A stretch of DNA of 64,000 nt, from contig JAGTXX020000005.1 in the NCBI GenBank assembly GCA_019044685.2, forward strand, positions 372,001 through 436,000, given 5' to 3'. The stretch comes from Nannochloris sp. 'desiccata' (taxonomy: Eukaryota > Chlorophyta > Trebouxiophyceae > Chlorellales > Chlorellaceae). A model generated the notes under the pieces. It saw nothing but the letters and a program-made list of their open reading frames with translations, did not search any database and was not told the DNA's origin. Below are positions 32,106-42,790 of this stretch, piece after piece. Position numbers and translations under genes: made by a program. Numbering within the stretch: position 1 is the first letter of the stretch; the number at the start of each line of letters is the position of its first letter.

Positions 32106-35100
32106 ATGCTGGGGTGTCAAAAAATGTCATTAGCTACAAGGATGGGCTGCAGTGGACGTTCAAACGGAATCCCGAATGCAGTGATGACCCCTCTGCACCA
32201 CTTTAGAACAACTCAAGTCAGATCTATTCGCAGCAAACCGATCCAACGGATAGGTCTTTATCGCGTGCCTGGTGTCCAGGTATTAGCAAGGTCAGACAAT
32301 GAGCAAAAGGTAAGAATAACATCAACGCTTCTTCTTTTTAGTTGCCGCCAATTGTTTTTTTAATTAACAACGCTTAATAAATAAATCCTGGATCTTTACT
32401 TTTTCAGGCATACGCACAGTCTTCATCAAGTACTGAAACGTCGCCTATAGCAAGTATTGCTTCACGGGTAAGCTAAAAAATTCAAGTCCATTCTGACATT
32501 TCGCTACGACCTCTCTTTCTCTACCGCTCTAACACGTATTTAACCTAAATATATCTCCCAACCTGGCATTTTTCTCTCTCCAGGTATTGATATCCATCCC
32601 TATTGCAGCTGCTATCCTCGGATTAATGCCCCGGAAAGTATCAGCTGCTACGGCCACTGTTGATTTATCTGCAATCAACTGCAACCATGAAGCTTCAGTC
32701 ATGGATCATAGAACTGGAATGCCTCATAAATGGCTGTATTCAAATGATAATCACTGGTCTCATAGTGAATATGATGCAATTTATAAGTTTTATACAGAAG
32801 GATTGCCCTCGCCACAGACTCAGTCGGCTAGTTCTTCTAAAGCAGCTTCCGCTGAAACTTCTTCTCCTTCTTATTCCGCCTCCGTGGCAAAGAAAGAGCA
32901 GAATAACATAGTTGTCAAGAGTATCAATGCAGAAGGAGCAGCTGTGGTGACAGAGAAGAGAAAAAAGGATGCAGCAAAAGTTCAAAATAGAGCGCCACCT
33001 GGCAAAGTTGCTTCGATAATCGAAGCTCTAAATAAGAAATCAGAAAAGGTGACGGAGCATGAGACTCAACAGAAAACTGCTCTGGAAACTCAAACAGCAG
33101 TGAAACAAGCTAAACAGGTAGCAACGCCTATAATTCCTGCTAAACAAGCTTCTCTTTTTAAACTACAAGCAACCTCTGCTCCGGTTGCCTCCGGTGACCC
33201 CTCCGCTTTTGCTAAGACACATACCTCCCCATCTGCTGCTGCATTGTCAGTGTCCAAGTCCTCAGAATCTGTCTTGACTTCTGTAAATGCCTTCCGTATG
33301 GCAGTAGGACAGTCTATTATCTCTCAAGTAAACGAAATGAGATCATGTGCTGCTCCTGCTGCCAAGAAAAAAGCTGCAATGGGAAACGTTGAAGAAAGTG
33401 TACCAAGTAAGAATCAAGCCAAAGGTTCAGTCTCTATAAGTGAATTGAAAAGCCAAATGTCCGGTATTGCTCGTAGGGGTGCTTCTATTGTTGTTGAAGG
33501 TACTAGCAATGTGGCCGATACTGTTGGAGTCGTTGCTGGCCAAGGCGCTCACGCTGTTATTGAGGGCGCCGGCGCTGCATTCAGTGTTGCCAGCCGTGGT
33601 CCCTCTGTCGCTGCTGACGGTGCAAGTAATATTGCATCTTCCGCTGTATCTTTTGCTGGTCGAGCTTCTACTGCTGTCGTTGACGGCGTCTCCATTGCTG
33701 CAACTGTAGCTGGAAGGGGCGCTTCTGCTTTTGCTGGTAATGCTCGCGCGGCTGCAACCAATGCCGCAACGGTCGCCGGTCGTGGTGCATCTGCAGTAGG
33801 TGGAAGTGCGAATACTGCAGCAAATGCTGCCGTAAACGCTGCTAGTCAAGGCGCAAGTGTTGTTGTTGATGGTGCTCATGCTGCTGCCTCCCAAACAGCC
33901 CAGCAAGCCGTTGTCTTATTAAGCAAAGCGGATACTTTTAAGAATAGCATTGGCGCTGCGGCTTTACGCCAAGCTTCTAGTTTTAGAAATGCTACTAACG
34001 AAGCTTTCCAGAGTACAAAGACCGCAATCACTGATGCTCCTGCAGTCCACGCTGCTGCTGACAAGAAGAAAAATGTAAAGCCCGTTAAGGCGGCTGCTAT
34101 TTCTTGCCCTAAGAGCAAGCCTGTGGTTGCTACTGCAAAGACTGCTCAACCTGCCAAGAAACAAGCGCGTCAGCAGAAAGTAACAGGACAACAGTCAGAG
34201 CAGAAACAGTCAATCGAGGTGTTGGCTAAAGCTGAAGCCTTCAGGCAAACTCTTGGGCATGCTGTCTTCAGTCAAATGACGGCGTTTAGACAAGCTGCTG
34301 TGACTGTCAAGAACGCATTCCCTACTCTTCCTGCGTTTAGTAATGCTTCTTCTTCCTCTTCTTCTATTAAGCAGACAAAGGCTGCTGCCAAAGCACCGGC
34401 TGTTCAGAAACAGCCTAAAACTACCATAAAAACTACGAAGAATACTGTCAATACGATGAAATCTTCTTCCTCCTCCTCCTCCTCCTCCTCGCCATTTTCC
34501 CTCAGCAAAGCGACGATGTTGGCTGAGAGCTTGAGCAAGGACGTTGTCGTTATGAAGGATGCTATTGTAGCTGCATTTAACTGGCAGCCAACTACTCTTG
34601 CACAAAGTGCTACTACCACCAGTAGTAGTAATAACACAAGTAGAAAAGGGGTTTCTGGCAAGACCAGCAAAGGCAGTGTTAATGGTAGAGGAGGAGGTGG
34701 TGGTGGTGCATCGTCATTATGGGGCTGGGTGCCTAGTACCTTGGGGCACCCTGTACCCATCACGACCTCTGCTGGTGCTTCTGCCTCTTCTCCTTGGGGA
34801 TGGAATCCTAGAAAATATTTCTCATCTTCTGCTTCTGCTTCTTCTTCAAGTGCGAATTCCGCTTATGCTGCTGATGCGTCTGCTCCTTCCTTTGGTTGGG
34901 CGCCACAGAACTTTGGCGCTTCCTCCGCCTCCGCCTCAACTTCTGCAGCTAGTGCAGCTGCTTCGTCTCAATGGAATTGGTCACCTACCACCTTCTTTCC
35001 TTCTTCTTCCGCAGCATCAAGCTCCTCTTCTTCTGCTTCTTCTCCACAATGGAATTGGAACCCTACAGCTTTCCCTAGTACCCCTCGTGTGGCGCTGATT

Positions 35101-36768
35101 GCTGCTGGGCTCATTGGGTGTGCTTACATTCTCGGTGTAGCGTGGAAACAGGTAAATAATAATAACAATAATAATAAAAACGCTACGTTGCTTAACAGTA
35201 ATGAAGGTTCCGCAGAAGGGGCAGTAGATACTGAAGCAGCAACACATGGGGAGGAGGGTACAACCACGAGAGGTGGCAATGTGGTTATGGGTGGTATAGA
35301 AGATGACAACGAGAGCGAGAACGGTACTGTTATGGCTGGTTTTAGTAGTAATATCTACGACAAAGCTGTTTCTCTTGGTCCTAGTAGCAATCTGTTTGAT
35401 GGACCTGGCCTCTCTGGAGCTGGGGCTGCAACTGCCGCTGCAGGCACCGTCGGTCGTAGCAGAGAAGAACTGATTGCTGAGTCTCAAAGAAGAATTAATG
35501 CAGCTAAAGAAGCGTTGGCAAAGGCAGAGCAGCAAAAGGCAGAAGCAGCATCTGCTGCTGCAGCTGCTGCAGAAGAAGCTGTGGCTAAGCAAGAACAAAA
35601 AGTGTCTGATGCTGCTGCTGACAACACCGCTTCCTCCTCCAGCTCCTCAACCTCCTTACCCTCGTCATCCTCTGCTCAAGCTTCTCACAATGCCAGCATT
35701 ACTGATCAAAGTAGAAAAGAAAAGTCAATCGCTGACTCATTTGATATGGTGCGGAGTATCATCCACTCTGCTGCGTTAGTACAGGATTGGGGTACCCCTC
35801 TCACTACCAAATATGACCCTCTACAAAATACGATTGGGAAGATTACGTCATCCCAGTCACAATGGGAGTTATCTGACTGGGCTGGCCCAAGTAAATACTG
35901 TCCCGTAACTGATATAGTACAGGGAATATCATCCACACCACCACCTTCTGGAATAGCTTCCAAATATGACCCTTTCTCCTCTACCATTAAAAATATTGCT
36001 ACGCGTTCTTGGACGGGGCCCGCACGTGATCGTATTAAAACTCCTTTGAGAGAAGAGAAATACGATATGATCGCAGCGTTATTTTCGGCAATTATGCTGC
36101 AAAAAGACCCCCCATTAAGGAAAGACCAGAACACGGATGACATTTTATGGGATCCAGTTGCGGCGGCATTAGATGCCGCTGCCGGTTGGCAACCACCGCA
36201 ACCACGTAGCTTTAGAAGTAGCTCTACTGGTACAACGATAATAATAGGAGAACAAGATAAATATGACTTGACTGCATCCCTTATGGCTGGTTTATATGCT
36301 ATCACTCCTCCGAGAATGGCCGATGGTGGTGCTCGGTGGGACCCGGTGAAGCATCTCTTATCGGGCTGGGCTGCTGAATGGGAAGGTACTGCTGTTGATA
36401 TTAGGAAACCTGTGAGTCCAACGTATGACCCTGCTGCTGGAATGAAGGGGGCGGTACCCTCAGAGGTACGGTCGAAATATGATTGGGCGCAAGCGGTACT
36501 TCAAAGCGAGGCCCCGACATCTGATATAAGCAGCAATGGTGGCAGTGGTGGTGGTGGTAAGAGAGCGTGGTTGGTGCGTGCAGGGTCTTCTTTTAAAGAA
36601 AATGTCCCCAGAATGCTGAGATGGAAAGGTGGGGAGAGATCAGGAGGTACTATTGGAACTGGCGGTACCACAGGCGGTACCACCGGTGGTGGTGGCGGCG
36701 GTAGCAACAGTGATGCTGTTGTAGGGTCGGTATCTAGGGCGATTGGTAGTGATAGAGATGACAACTGA
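32106..36768 (+). CDS. Large plastid-targeted multi-repeat protein, candidate scaffold (novel)
   Basis: Model: exons 32106-32309, 32408-32467, 32584-36768, 1482 residues. Not recognised. Exons 1-2 and the start of exon 3 look like a bipartite plastid signal: an Arg/Ser-rich, acid-poor start, then hydrophobic residues 89-104 (VLISIPIAAAILGLMP) and VSAA. Parts that follow: (1) three copies of a 24-residue helical repeat with core LxKAxxFR.xxG...Q...FR around residues 325, 540 and 641. (2) An Ala/Gly/Val-rich repeat region (nt 33460-33890; GASxVxxG units). (3) Six W-motifs, [W/F][N/G]WxPxx[F/L/Y], with the central Trp near 755, 803, 828, 860, 887 and 913, on Ser/Ala linkers. (4) One membrane segment about 923-943 (VALIAAGLIGCAYILGVAW). 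(5) A coiled-coil Ala/Glu stretch. (6) About nine KYDP/WDP motifs between nt 35805 and 36510. (7) A Gly-rich end. The composition suggests a multivalent scaffold or tether; function is inference. Confidence 0.75.
34576..35076 (+). repeat. Six aromatic W-x-P motif repeats inside the plastid protein
   Basis: Motif copies: FNWQPTTLA (34576), WGWVPSTLG (34720), WGWNPRKYF (34795), FGWAPQNFG (34891), WNWSPTTFF (34972), WNWNPTAFP (35050). The invariant features are the central Trp, Pro two residues later, and an aromatic or aliphatic residue five after the Trp. Spacing between central Trps is 48, 25, 32, 27 and 26 residues, filled by Ser/Ala-rich linkers. Conserved motifs on diverged linkers point to selection for binding. 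Confidence 0.85.
35805..36510 (+). repeat. KYDP/WDP motif repeats in the C-terminal third of the plastid protein
   Basis: Copies visible in order: KYDPLQNTI, KYCPVTDIV, KYDPFSSTI, KYDMIAALF, WDPVAAALD, KYDLTASLM, WDPVKHLLS, TYDPAAGMK, KYDWAQAVL. Each is an aromatic-Asp-Pro start to a short amphipathic helix, spaced roughly 20-40 residues. A further EYDAIYKFY occurs near the mature N-terminus (nt about 32769). Confidence 0.75.
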
Positions 36769-37056
36769 GAACACGACATTATAAAATAAGCAAATAGATA
36801 GACACATGTTGTATATTAAATTTCAAAGATGATGGATTTTTTGACACACCCATTGTTTTTGGACCTCGTCGCTCTTTTTCTTTATTCTCTCGAGTCGAGC
36901 GAAATCCTTCTTTCTTTTGTTCAAATCTGTTGAGTTGAGTACAATCTTATGATGATGATGATCAAATAAACTGTTTAAAACCAAATTTCCTCCTTCTTTC
37001 AAAACTCAAACAACCAACTACCCTCAGAGACCGACAAATCGAAAGCACAACAGGTT

Positions 37057-38796
37057 TTATATTTGAAGTAGCTCTTTAACTTCTTCAGAAACTGCAATCT
37101 CCCCTTCTATTATATACCTTTTATTATTCTCTTCAACAGCATCCATATCATACATATAATTCACCATTATGCCATAACTACGCTCCATTCCAGCCGAACT
37201 CGTATGATCTGCCATCCAGCTGAGACGATGTATGCTTGCTCCATTTCTTAGATGGAAATTTGCAACACTGTCGAGGGCACGACCTCGGTGCTTTTCCTTG
37301 AGTAAGTAATGGGCAGCGAGGCGGAGTAAAGGAGGCTTTAATGCATGTTGCAATGAAAAATTTATAGTTGAACTACGGAAAATGGAGAGAGCGTGTCGCA
37401 GCAAGCCACGAGATGCTTCTTCTTGTTCTTGATCTTGTTTCTCTGCTGTATGTATCGTAAGTTTCTTTAAAGCCCGTATAAGCGTTTGTTTTTCTTCAGG
37501 CAGTAACAATGGCATGCCGCTCAACTCGGTCAACTTTCCACCTCCTTGTTGGTCAACTCTGGTCAACATACTTTCTACCCACGAGGCAAATCCAGGTAAA
37601 GGCGACAACGTAGCCAAAGTGTTTAAACTTGGAATTTCAGAAAGAAGCTCCTTTACTGCTCTTTTTATTAAATTATTGCCTAAATCCACTCCCGTAAGGC
37701 CTCGTTTCATATTACTGATTGAATAAAATATCGCTACGGTAGGAGCTGAAACTTCTTCCTCTAGACTCCGAGTAGTTTTCTTACTCAAGTCAGGTATGTT
37801 CGCTCTGGAATTATCCAATTTTGGGCTGTCTGACTTGACATTGATGTGAAATTGAGCGTTGTTGTTCCTATTCTCTCTACTAGTGCTTTCTTTAAGAAGT
37901 ATATTATCCATTGAGCCCACTAATGAAGAGCAAAGCGCTACGTGTAGAGCGACTAAAGGTTCACCGGGTAAGGACGGATGCATCCATACAAAAGCTCTCC
38001 TATGTGCACCAAGTCTACTTTTTAAATCGCTCAAATCTGAGATTAAATGAACTTTTTCTTCAGAAGCGATTTTTTCTAGCATTGCTGCGGGGGTGCTTTC
38101 CCATGTAACCCGCTCTAACTGCAATAATTCGACGTTAAACCAGCCTGCCAGGGTCCGTCGTAGGTCCTCGGACATGAGTCGTAATGCACCAGAGCCAGCG
38201 GGCTGAGAGGAGATGCAAGCTAGTAAGTCGCCTCGAAGGTCAACCAGAAAGGATAGGCCATTATTTTGTTGAGCTAGTGGCGTCCATAGTCTGCTGTATA
38301 AGGGTTGCGTTGACTGATAGAGTCGTTCTGCAGCTCGTAAACTTGCTTCATCTACTTCAAATGTAGAAGTAGTAGAAGAAGAAGAGAATACTGAAGAGGC
38401 GGTGGCGGTAGCTATGGGGTTACTTTTGATTTCATCGCGAGATTTAACAGCATGCCAATGCTCAACCGCAGCATCAATTTGGGGTTTATCTATGCTGAAG
38501 ACGTTAGCTAAGCTCGTAAATAATCGTCGTTTATTCTCTAAATCAAGGGTAGAGTAATATGATCGGAAGTTTGCAATCAGCTCGTCAGGAAATAAATTTT
38601 GATGTCTGCCTTTGTTTAGGCTGATCCCTGTTGCGACCAGGTCCTTGAATGGTTGTTTTTTGCGATCATCGCTAGGAGCATGGACGCCTGCTAATACTCT
38701 TCTCCACAGCTCAATCACATCTAAGTTGTTTGAATTCGATCCCAAAGATGATAATGATCTTCTGATTGCGTATGGACTTAGAGACCTCGGAATCAT
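37057..38796 (-). CDS. Malonyl-CoA decarboxylase
   Basis: Single exon, 579 residues. Decarboxylates malonyl-CoA to acetyl-CoA. The catalytic GNAT-like half is clear: VALHVALCSSLVGSMDNIL, AIFYSISNMKRGLTGVDLGN, TLATLSPLPGFASWVESML, and near the end VANFHLRNGASIHRLSWMAD followed by SYGIMVNYMYD. The His in the VANFHLRNGA block and the Ser earlier are the expected catalytic residues. The N-terminus MIPRSLSPYAIRRSLSSLG is Arg/Ser-rich and amphipathic, suggesting mitochondria. The C-terminus ends LLQI and has no peroxisomal SKL, unlike the dual-targeted animal enzyme. Tandem with the methyltransferase-like gene upstream (151 bp apart). Confidence 0.92.
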   Translation of the reverse strand: MIPRSLSPYAIRRSLSSLGSNSNNLDVIELWRRVLAGVHAPSDDRKKQPFKDLVATGISLNKGRHQNLFPDELIANFRSYYSTLDLENKRRLFTSLANVFSIDKPQIDAAVEHWHAVKSRDEIKSNPIATATASSVFSSSSTTSTFEVDEASLRAAERLYQSTQPLYSRLWTPLAQQNNGLSFLVDLRGDLLACISSQPAGSGALRLMSEDLRRTLAGWFNVELLQLERVTWESTPAAMLEKIASEEKVHLISDLSDLKSRLGAHRRAFVWMHPSLPGEPLVALHVALCSSLVGSMDNILLKESTSRENRNNNAQFHINVKSDSPKLDNSRANIPDLSKKTTRSLEEEVSAPTVAIFYSISNMKRGLTGVDLGNNLIKRAVKELLSEIPSLNTLATLSPLPGFASWVESMLTRVDQQGGGKLTELSGMPLLLPEEKQTLIRALKKLTIHTAEKQDQEQEEASRGLLRHALSIFRSSTINFSLQHALKPPLLRLAAHYLLKEKHRGRALDSVANFHLRNGASIHRLSWMADHTSSAGMERSYGIMVNYMYDMDAVEENNKRYIIEGEIAVSEEVKELLQI

Positions 38797-38947
38797 TTCT
38801 TAAATTTTTTTATAATTTTTTACTAAGATTACAAGGTAAAAGAAATGTACCTTTTATCATGTAGAGAGAGGTGTCATGGAGTGCCGCGCTCCCACCTGCA
38901 CCGAGCCGAGTGACTTCGACAATATCAAGCCGACCACAAATACCATT

Positions 38948-40081
38948 CTAGACAGATATCGCTGCAGGCCTGACCATCGCCACAGGCACCAACGGCCTCA
39001 CTCCATATCTCCAAATCAGCACCGCCTCTAAAATCAATAACAACACTAGCGCCCATGAAAACGAAGGTACATTCTCGGTATAATGTTTATACTTGGCTCC
39101 AAACGTCTTCATCAGCATTTTCTCCTCTTGGGGCACCGTGCTTGCTGCATACATGAAGAAAGAAGTTATAAATGCAAGCGCTGCAGCTAGAGCTCCTCCG
39201 GAAAGGGAGAACCCAATCACGGCAAGAAAATTGCCTAAAGCTTGAGGGTGTCTGAGAAGCGCATATGGGCCTCCTGTAACGAGCCTACGAGGGGTAGAAG
39301 GAGGTCCCAGAAAGCTCCACGAACCGACCATGATTGCGGAAGTGCCAGCCAGTGCTATTCCATAAAGACAGCAAATAGCGCCAGCTGTCCCAGTCCAGTT
39401 TGAAAGTGCTTGGTATGGTGGGACTGCATACCAAAGGGCAAACCCAAGCCAAAACATTGCAGACCATCCATACTTTAATAAAGATTTAAAATCCTTGTCA
39501 CGTTGAGCGGTTGCCAAATTTTTCCGCACGTCTGCCAGCCAGCGGGAGGCTGACCATCCCGTAAACGCAGCTGAAGCGAGAAACATGGCAGTCACAAAAT
39601 TTGCAAACGATGCGATGCTCGTAAGCTGTTCGTTGCCTGTGAAAATAGAGGCGAGTAATAGGCCGAAATAGGTCAGCTGGATGTAATATATCACATTCTC
39701 GAAGCTGAATTTTGATTTTATTTTCTGGTCTTCTTCGCCAATTACAATGGGTTCTTCATCACTGCTGATTGGTGCAGATTCATTTGGCATACTTGGGTTT
39801 TCGTCATTGATATCCCCACTGCTGGCTCTGACTGTAACGATGGCGTCCCATCGTCGGTTGCAAGGTTTCCAAGCTGAAAATTTTGAGAATAGTGCCTTCG
39901 ATTCCGAAACCGAAGTTATCTTTGCTTGAAACCAAGCATAATGTGGAATATGACGGGCGCGAGGTAGCCTAGGCAGCATGCAGGAGGTCCGAGAACCAAC
40001 ATTGCAGAGATGTGATCCAGCGATGCAATGCCTCGGCTGGCTCGCTGAGTGCACGATCTGGGTGGACGTTTTATCGAGCAT
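38948..40081 (-). CDS. Plastid isoprenylcysteine/phospholipid methyltransferase-like membrane protein
   Basis: Single exon, 377 residues. The first 90 or so are a likely transit peptide ending near VTVRASSG. An acidic linker is followed by four or five membrane segments, then the ICMT/PEMT-type signature: LVTGGPYALLRHPQALGNFL and, after the last hairpin, EEKMLMKTFGAKYKHYTENVPSF. In ICMT and PEMT relatives the RHP and the EE...YxxY region bind S-adenosylmethionine. The substrate here is unknown; NnrU- or ICMT-like plastid proteins exist in plants. The gene is divergent from 40285 with a 203 bp shared promoter region. Confidence 0.8.
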   Translation of the reverse strand: MLDKTSTQIVHSASQPRHCIAGSHLCNVGSRTSCMLPRLPRARHIPHYAWFQAKITSVSESKALFSKFSAWKPCNRRWDAIVTVRASSGDINDENPSMPNESAPISSDEEPIVIGEEDQKIKSKFSFENVIYYIQLTYFGLLLASIFTGNEQLTSIASFANFVTAMFLASAAFTGWSASRWLADVRKNLATAQRDKDFKSLLKYGWSAMFWLGFALWYAVPPYQALSNWTGTAGAICCLYGIALAGTSAIMVGSWSFLGPPSTPRRLVTGGPYALLRHPQALGNFLAVIGFSLSGGALAAALAFITSFFMYAASTVPQEEKMLMKTFGAKYKHYTENVPSFSWALVLLLILEAVLIWRYGVRPLVPVAMVRPAAISV

Positions 40082-40284
40082 TTAAACGGTCAAGACTCTG
40101 GATAACAATTCAAATTGACTGCTCTTGCTTGGAATGAAATTTTATTGGCAAGCCTTTGGACACCTTGGAGGCTAGCTTCAGTCCACCTCACAACTGCGAA
40201 TTGAAATTGCCATGTGCTTGCTTAACTCCATCCAAAACTGATAGAGAAAGATATAAACTCATTTAACAATCAAATTAAGGCAAC

Positions 40285-41385
40285 ATGCAGGCTTTATTCG
40301 AAGCTGCCAAGGAGAGTGTTCAGGAAATAAGCAAGGGATCCCTGGAGAGCCCTGTCTACAAAGAAGAGTGCTTAAAGCTTGGTCGTTATGTCAGCAAAGT
40401 CACCTTGATACTCGCAGAGCTTGAACTGCAACTCTATGCTGACGAGAGTCTCCGTGGCAGCGAGGACATGTTCATTGCAGTGGAGGCTGTTTTGCAAGGC
40501 TTGCAGCAGGCCGCGAGCCTGGTCCAACAGTGTTCTTCCACCTCTGCAGGTAGAATCTGGCCCATGGAGGACGCTGTCGAGTTTCAGTCTGTAGCTTTGG
40601 AGCTCCTAAACGCTATGGAGAAGGTCGCTTCAGCACACTACACCGTTCCAGAGGACTTGCAAGAAGACATCGAGCATTTTTTACGCCAGCTCCAAAAATT
40701 GAACTTTACGGAAGCTGAACTGGAAGAAAGCGCAGCGGATGAATTAACAAGTCTTCAAATAGAGAATAAAAATGCCAGGGAAGACGCAATTTCCTCTGAA
40801 AATGAAGGGAAAACGACTGATAGTGCTCGATTTGAAGGTAAGACTCCTCCTTCCGGAGTTATAAGTAACATAAAACCTTTCAGATCTGCTGCCACTGCTT
40901 CTGCAGCTGCAGTGGAGGAATTGGACGATACTTGGGAGGAAATAGAACACGAAGAAGAGGAAGAAAACGACAAATGCCAAGAAGACGATGACACTGGGAG
41001 GCAAGGAGATGGTTTAAATAACGATGAAAAGGAAGAAACCTTTGAAAAAGTAATTGAAAACGAGGAGGAGGAAGAAAAAAAGAAAGACGGAGAGGAAGAG
41101 ATACAGGCAGGTATCCCTCCCCCTGATGAAAAGTTGTTGAAAATATTAGACAACCAAGGCGTTGCGTATGTTGATCTTGAAAACCCCTCTGAAACTGCAC
41201 TGTCTCCTGATGCACCCGTCAAAGGAGCGGTAGAGGAAGGCAAAGAAGCTGATCTGCCGAGCGATCCGTTCAGGATGCAAGAAGGAGCGCAAGCACAGGT
41301 GGAGGAAAATGCACGATTGAGTGAAGAGACAGTGCGCGCATTAGAAGAGCTGAAAAAGGCATCTGTATCAGCTATAATTTCTTAG
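40285..41385 (+). CDS. Unknown helical protein with acidic tail
   Basis: Single exon, 366 residues. The first 150 or so residues form an all-helical domain (KLGRYVSKVTLILAELE, AVEAVLQGLQQAASLVQQC) whose pattern recalls the N-terminal helical domain of plant U-box E3 ligases and MCA1-type proteins; I do not claim membership. The rest is charged and largely Glu-rich (runs of Glu at nt 40950-40970 and 41060-41105), with one DDTWEEIEHEEEE motif, probably disordered. No U-box, kinase or membrane segment is seen. Likely soluble. Confidence 0.7.
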   Translation: MQALFEAAKESVQEISKGSLESPVYKEECLKLGRYVSKVTLILAELELQLYADESLRGSEDMFIAVEAVLQGLQQAASLVQQCSSTSAGRIWPMEDAVEFQSVALELLNAMEKVASAHYTVPEDLQEDIEHFLRQLQKLNFTEAELEESAADELTSLQIENKNAREDAISSENEGKTTDSARFEGKTPPSGVISNIKPFRSAATASAAAVEELDDTWEEIEHEEEEENDKCQEDDDTGRQGDGLNNDEKEETFEKVIENEEEEEKKKDGEEEIQAGIPPPDEKLLKILDNQGVAYVDLENPSETALSPDAPVKGAVEEGKEADLPSDPFRMQEGAQAQVEENARLSEETVRALEELKKASVSAIIS

Positions 41386-41719
41386 ATATATTTTTTGTCG
41401 TCAGGCTGATCCCATTTTTTTTTTTACCATTTCCCCTTCTCTCTCTTTCTCTCTTTACAGACTTTAATATATTCCCCTTGTCTTCTTGTTTTGGTAGAAT
41501 GCTTTAGTGAATTTCAGCTTGCATTTTTATGAAATAAACGATTTATGTTTTAAGATTTTAAGAGAAGAGAACAAAAACAAAGTTAGGTAAAAGAGAGCTA
41601 TTATAGAAAATAAGGCCCTAAATACTTTCATGAAGACCTTTTGGAGCAATAAAGAATTAAAATTTAATTTTTCTCTCTCTCTCTCCGCAGTTCTTTCCCT
41701 CCCGTTGTTCTATTTTTTT
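41386..41719. other. Convergent 3' intergenic region
   Basis: Pyrimidine-rich (CT runs at about 41435-41455 and 41675-41690) and A+T-rich spacer between the 3' ends of the unknown helical gene and ABT1/ESF2. No gene. Confidence 0.45.
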
Positions 41720-42790
41720 TTACTTTTTCTTCTTTCCAGCAATCATTTCCAAGAGCCCACGTGATAGCCTAGGTGCATCAGCATCATTCACAGGATCAGC
41801 TTTAGATTGACGCTGTCCATACGTTCGCACAACTCGAGGACCTGTATTGTCATCACCCTTATGCGCTGTGGTCGTGGTAGCTGCCAACTTTCTCTTCTTC
41901 TTTTTCTGCTCTCCCAGTGCAGCCACTGCCGATGGTGTTGTTCCAGCAGCACCACGACCACTAGGACCTGCTTCCTCTTCTTCATTCTCCCTCTTTCTTT
42001 TCTTTCTTTCGATGATAGACTCCACCGCCTTGGCTTTATCAACACGCGACAAATAGAAGTCTCTTTCCCTCTTTGCTGCTGCCACCTCCGCTGCCAAACG
42101 CTGCTCCCGCACAGCCTTTTGATAATTAATTTCTTCAGTAAGATGGTCCCATTTGAATTTAGGTAGATATTTAATGGTCCAGAGATCAAAATAATGGGCT
42201 GATCGTCGTTTGCCGCCCATTTGTTGGCCATTCAGCATTGCTGCGATTCGTTTCGCGTCGGCTTTGTCCTCGAATTCTACCCAGCCTTCTGTAAAGTTTT
42301 TGCCACTGTTTCCGCCACGCTGTTTACGTTTCTTGCGTGTTAAAGGATCTGAAAAGGCGGAGATAGATAGTGAGATAGTAAGCATTTTTGTTATATTATA
42401 TTCTAAGAAAAATAGAGAGATTAATTCATGCTGACGACGGTTCTCACCTTCAGGGGCTAAATAGAGGCGACCAAGAGGTGCATGCTGTTCTAGCATATGC
42501 CGAAGTTTTTGTGGTTTCTGTAAATTAGGAAGAAGAGATTATTTGGGTTAAAACGCATAGTTTAAACAAAAAGTCATGCATCTTTATGGAATTTTAGGTT
42601 AATTTCAAAAATGTCTCACCAAATGAGGAGGCAATCTGCTAATGTATACTATCCCTCGCCTCTCGTACTTTTTCTTCAATTTTTCAAGCTTCTTGTCTAT
42701 AGATTTGGCACTCTTTGCTAGAATTGTGTCCATTTTCTGAACAACATCTTGTGTTTTCCCGATGGCAAGGGGCCGCTCTTCCTCGTCCAT
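41720..42790 (-). CDS. ABT1/ESF2-like pre-rRNA processing RNA-binding protein
   Basis: Model: exons 42790-42620, 42517-42448, 42348-41720, 289 residues. The RRM is split over all three exons: RGIVYISRLPPHL, KPQKLRHMLEQHAPLGRLYLAPE, then GWVEFEDKADAKRIAAMLNGQQMG. The family-specific extension follows, LWTIKYLPKFKWDHLTEEINYQKAVREQRLAAEV, and a Lys/Arg/Glu-rich nucleolar-type tail. ABT1/Esf2 works in the small-subunit processome with U3 snoRNP and the helicase Dbp8, so the protein is expected in the nucleolus. Length is close to the family's 270-320. The first exon begins MDEEERPLAIG, with no upstream in-frame alternative that looks better. Confidence 0.92.

Noticed and set aside
35017..35598. 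193-codon minus frame inside the plastid repeat protein
   Set aside because: Antisense shadow of Ser/Ala repeats.
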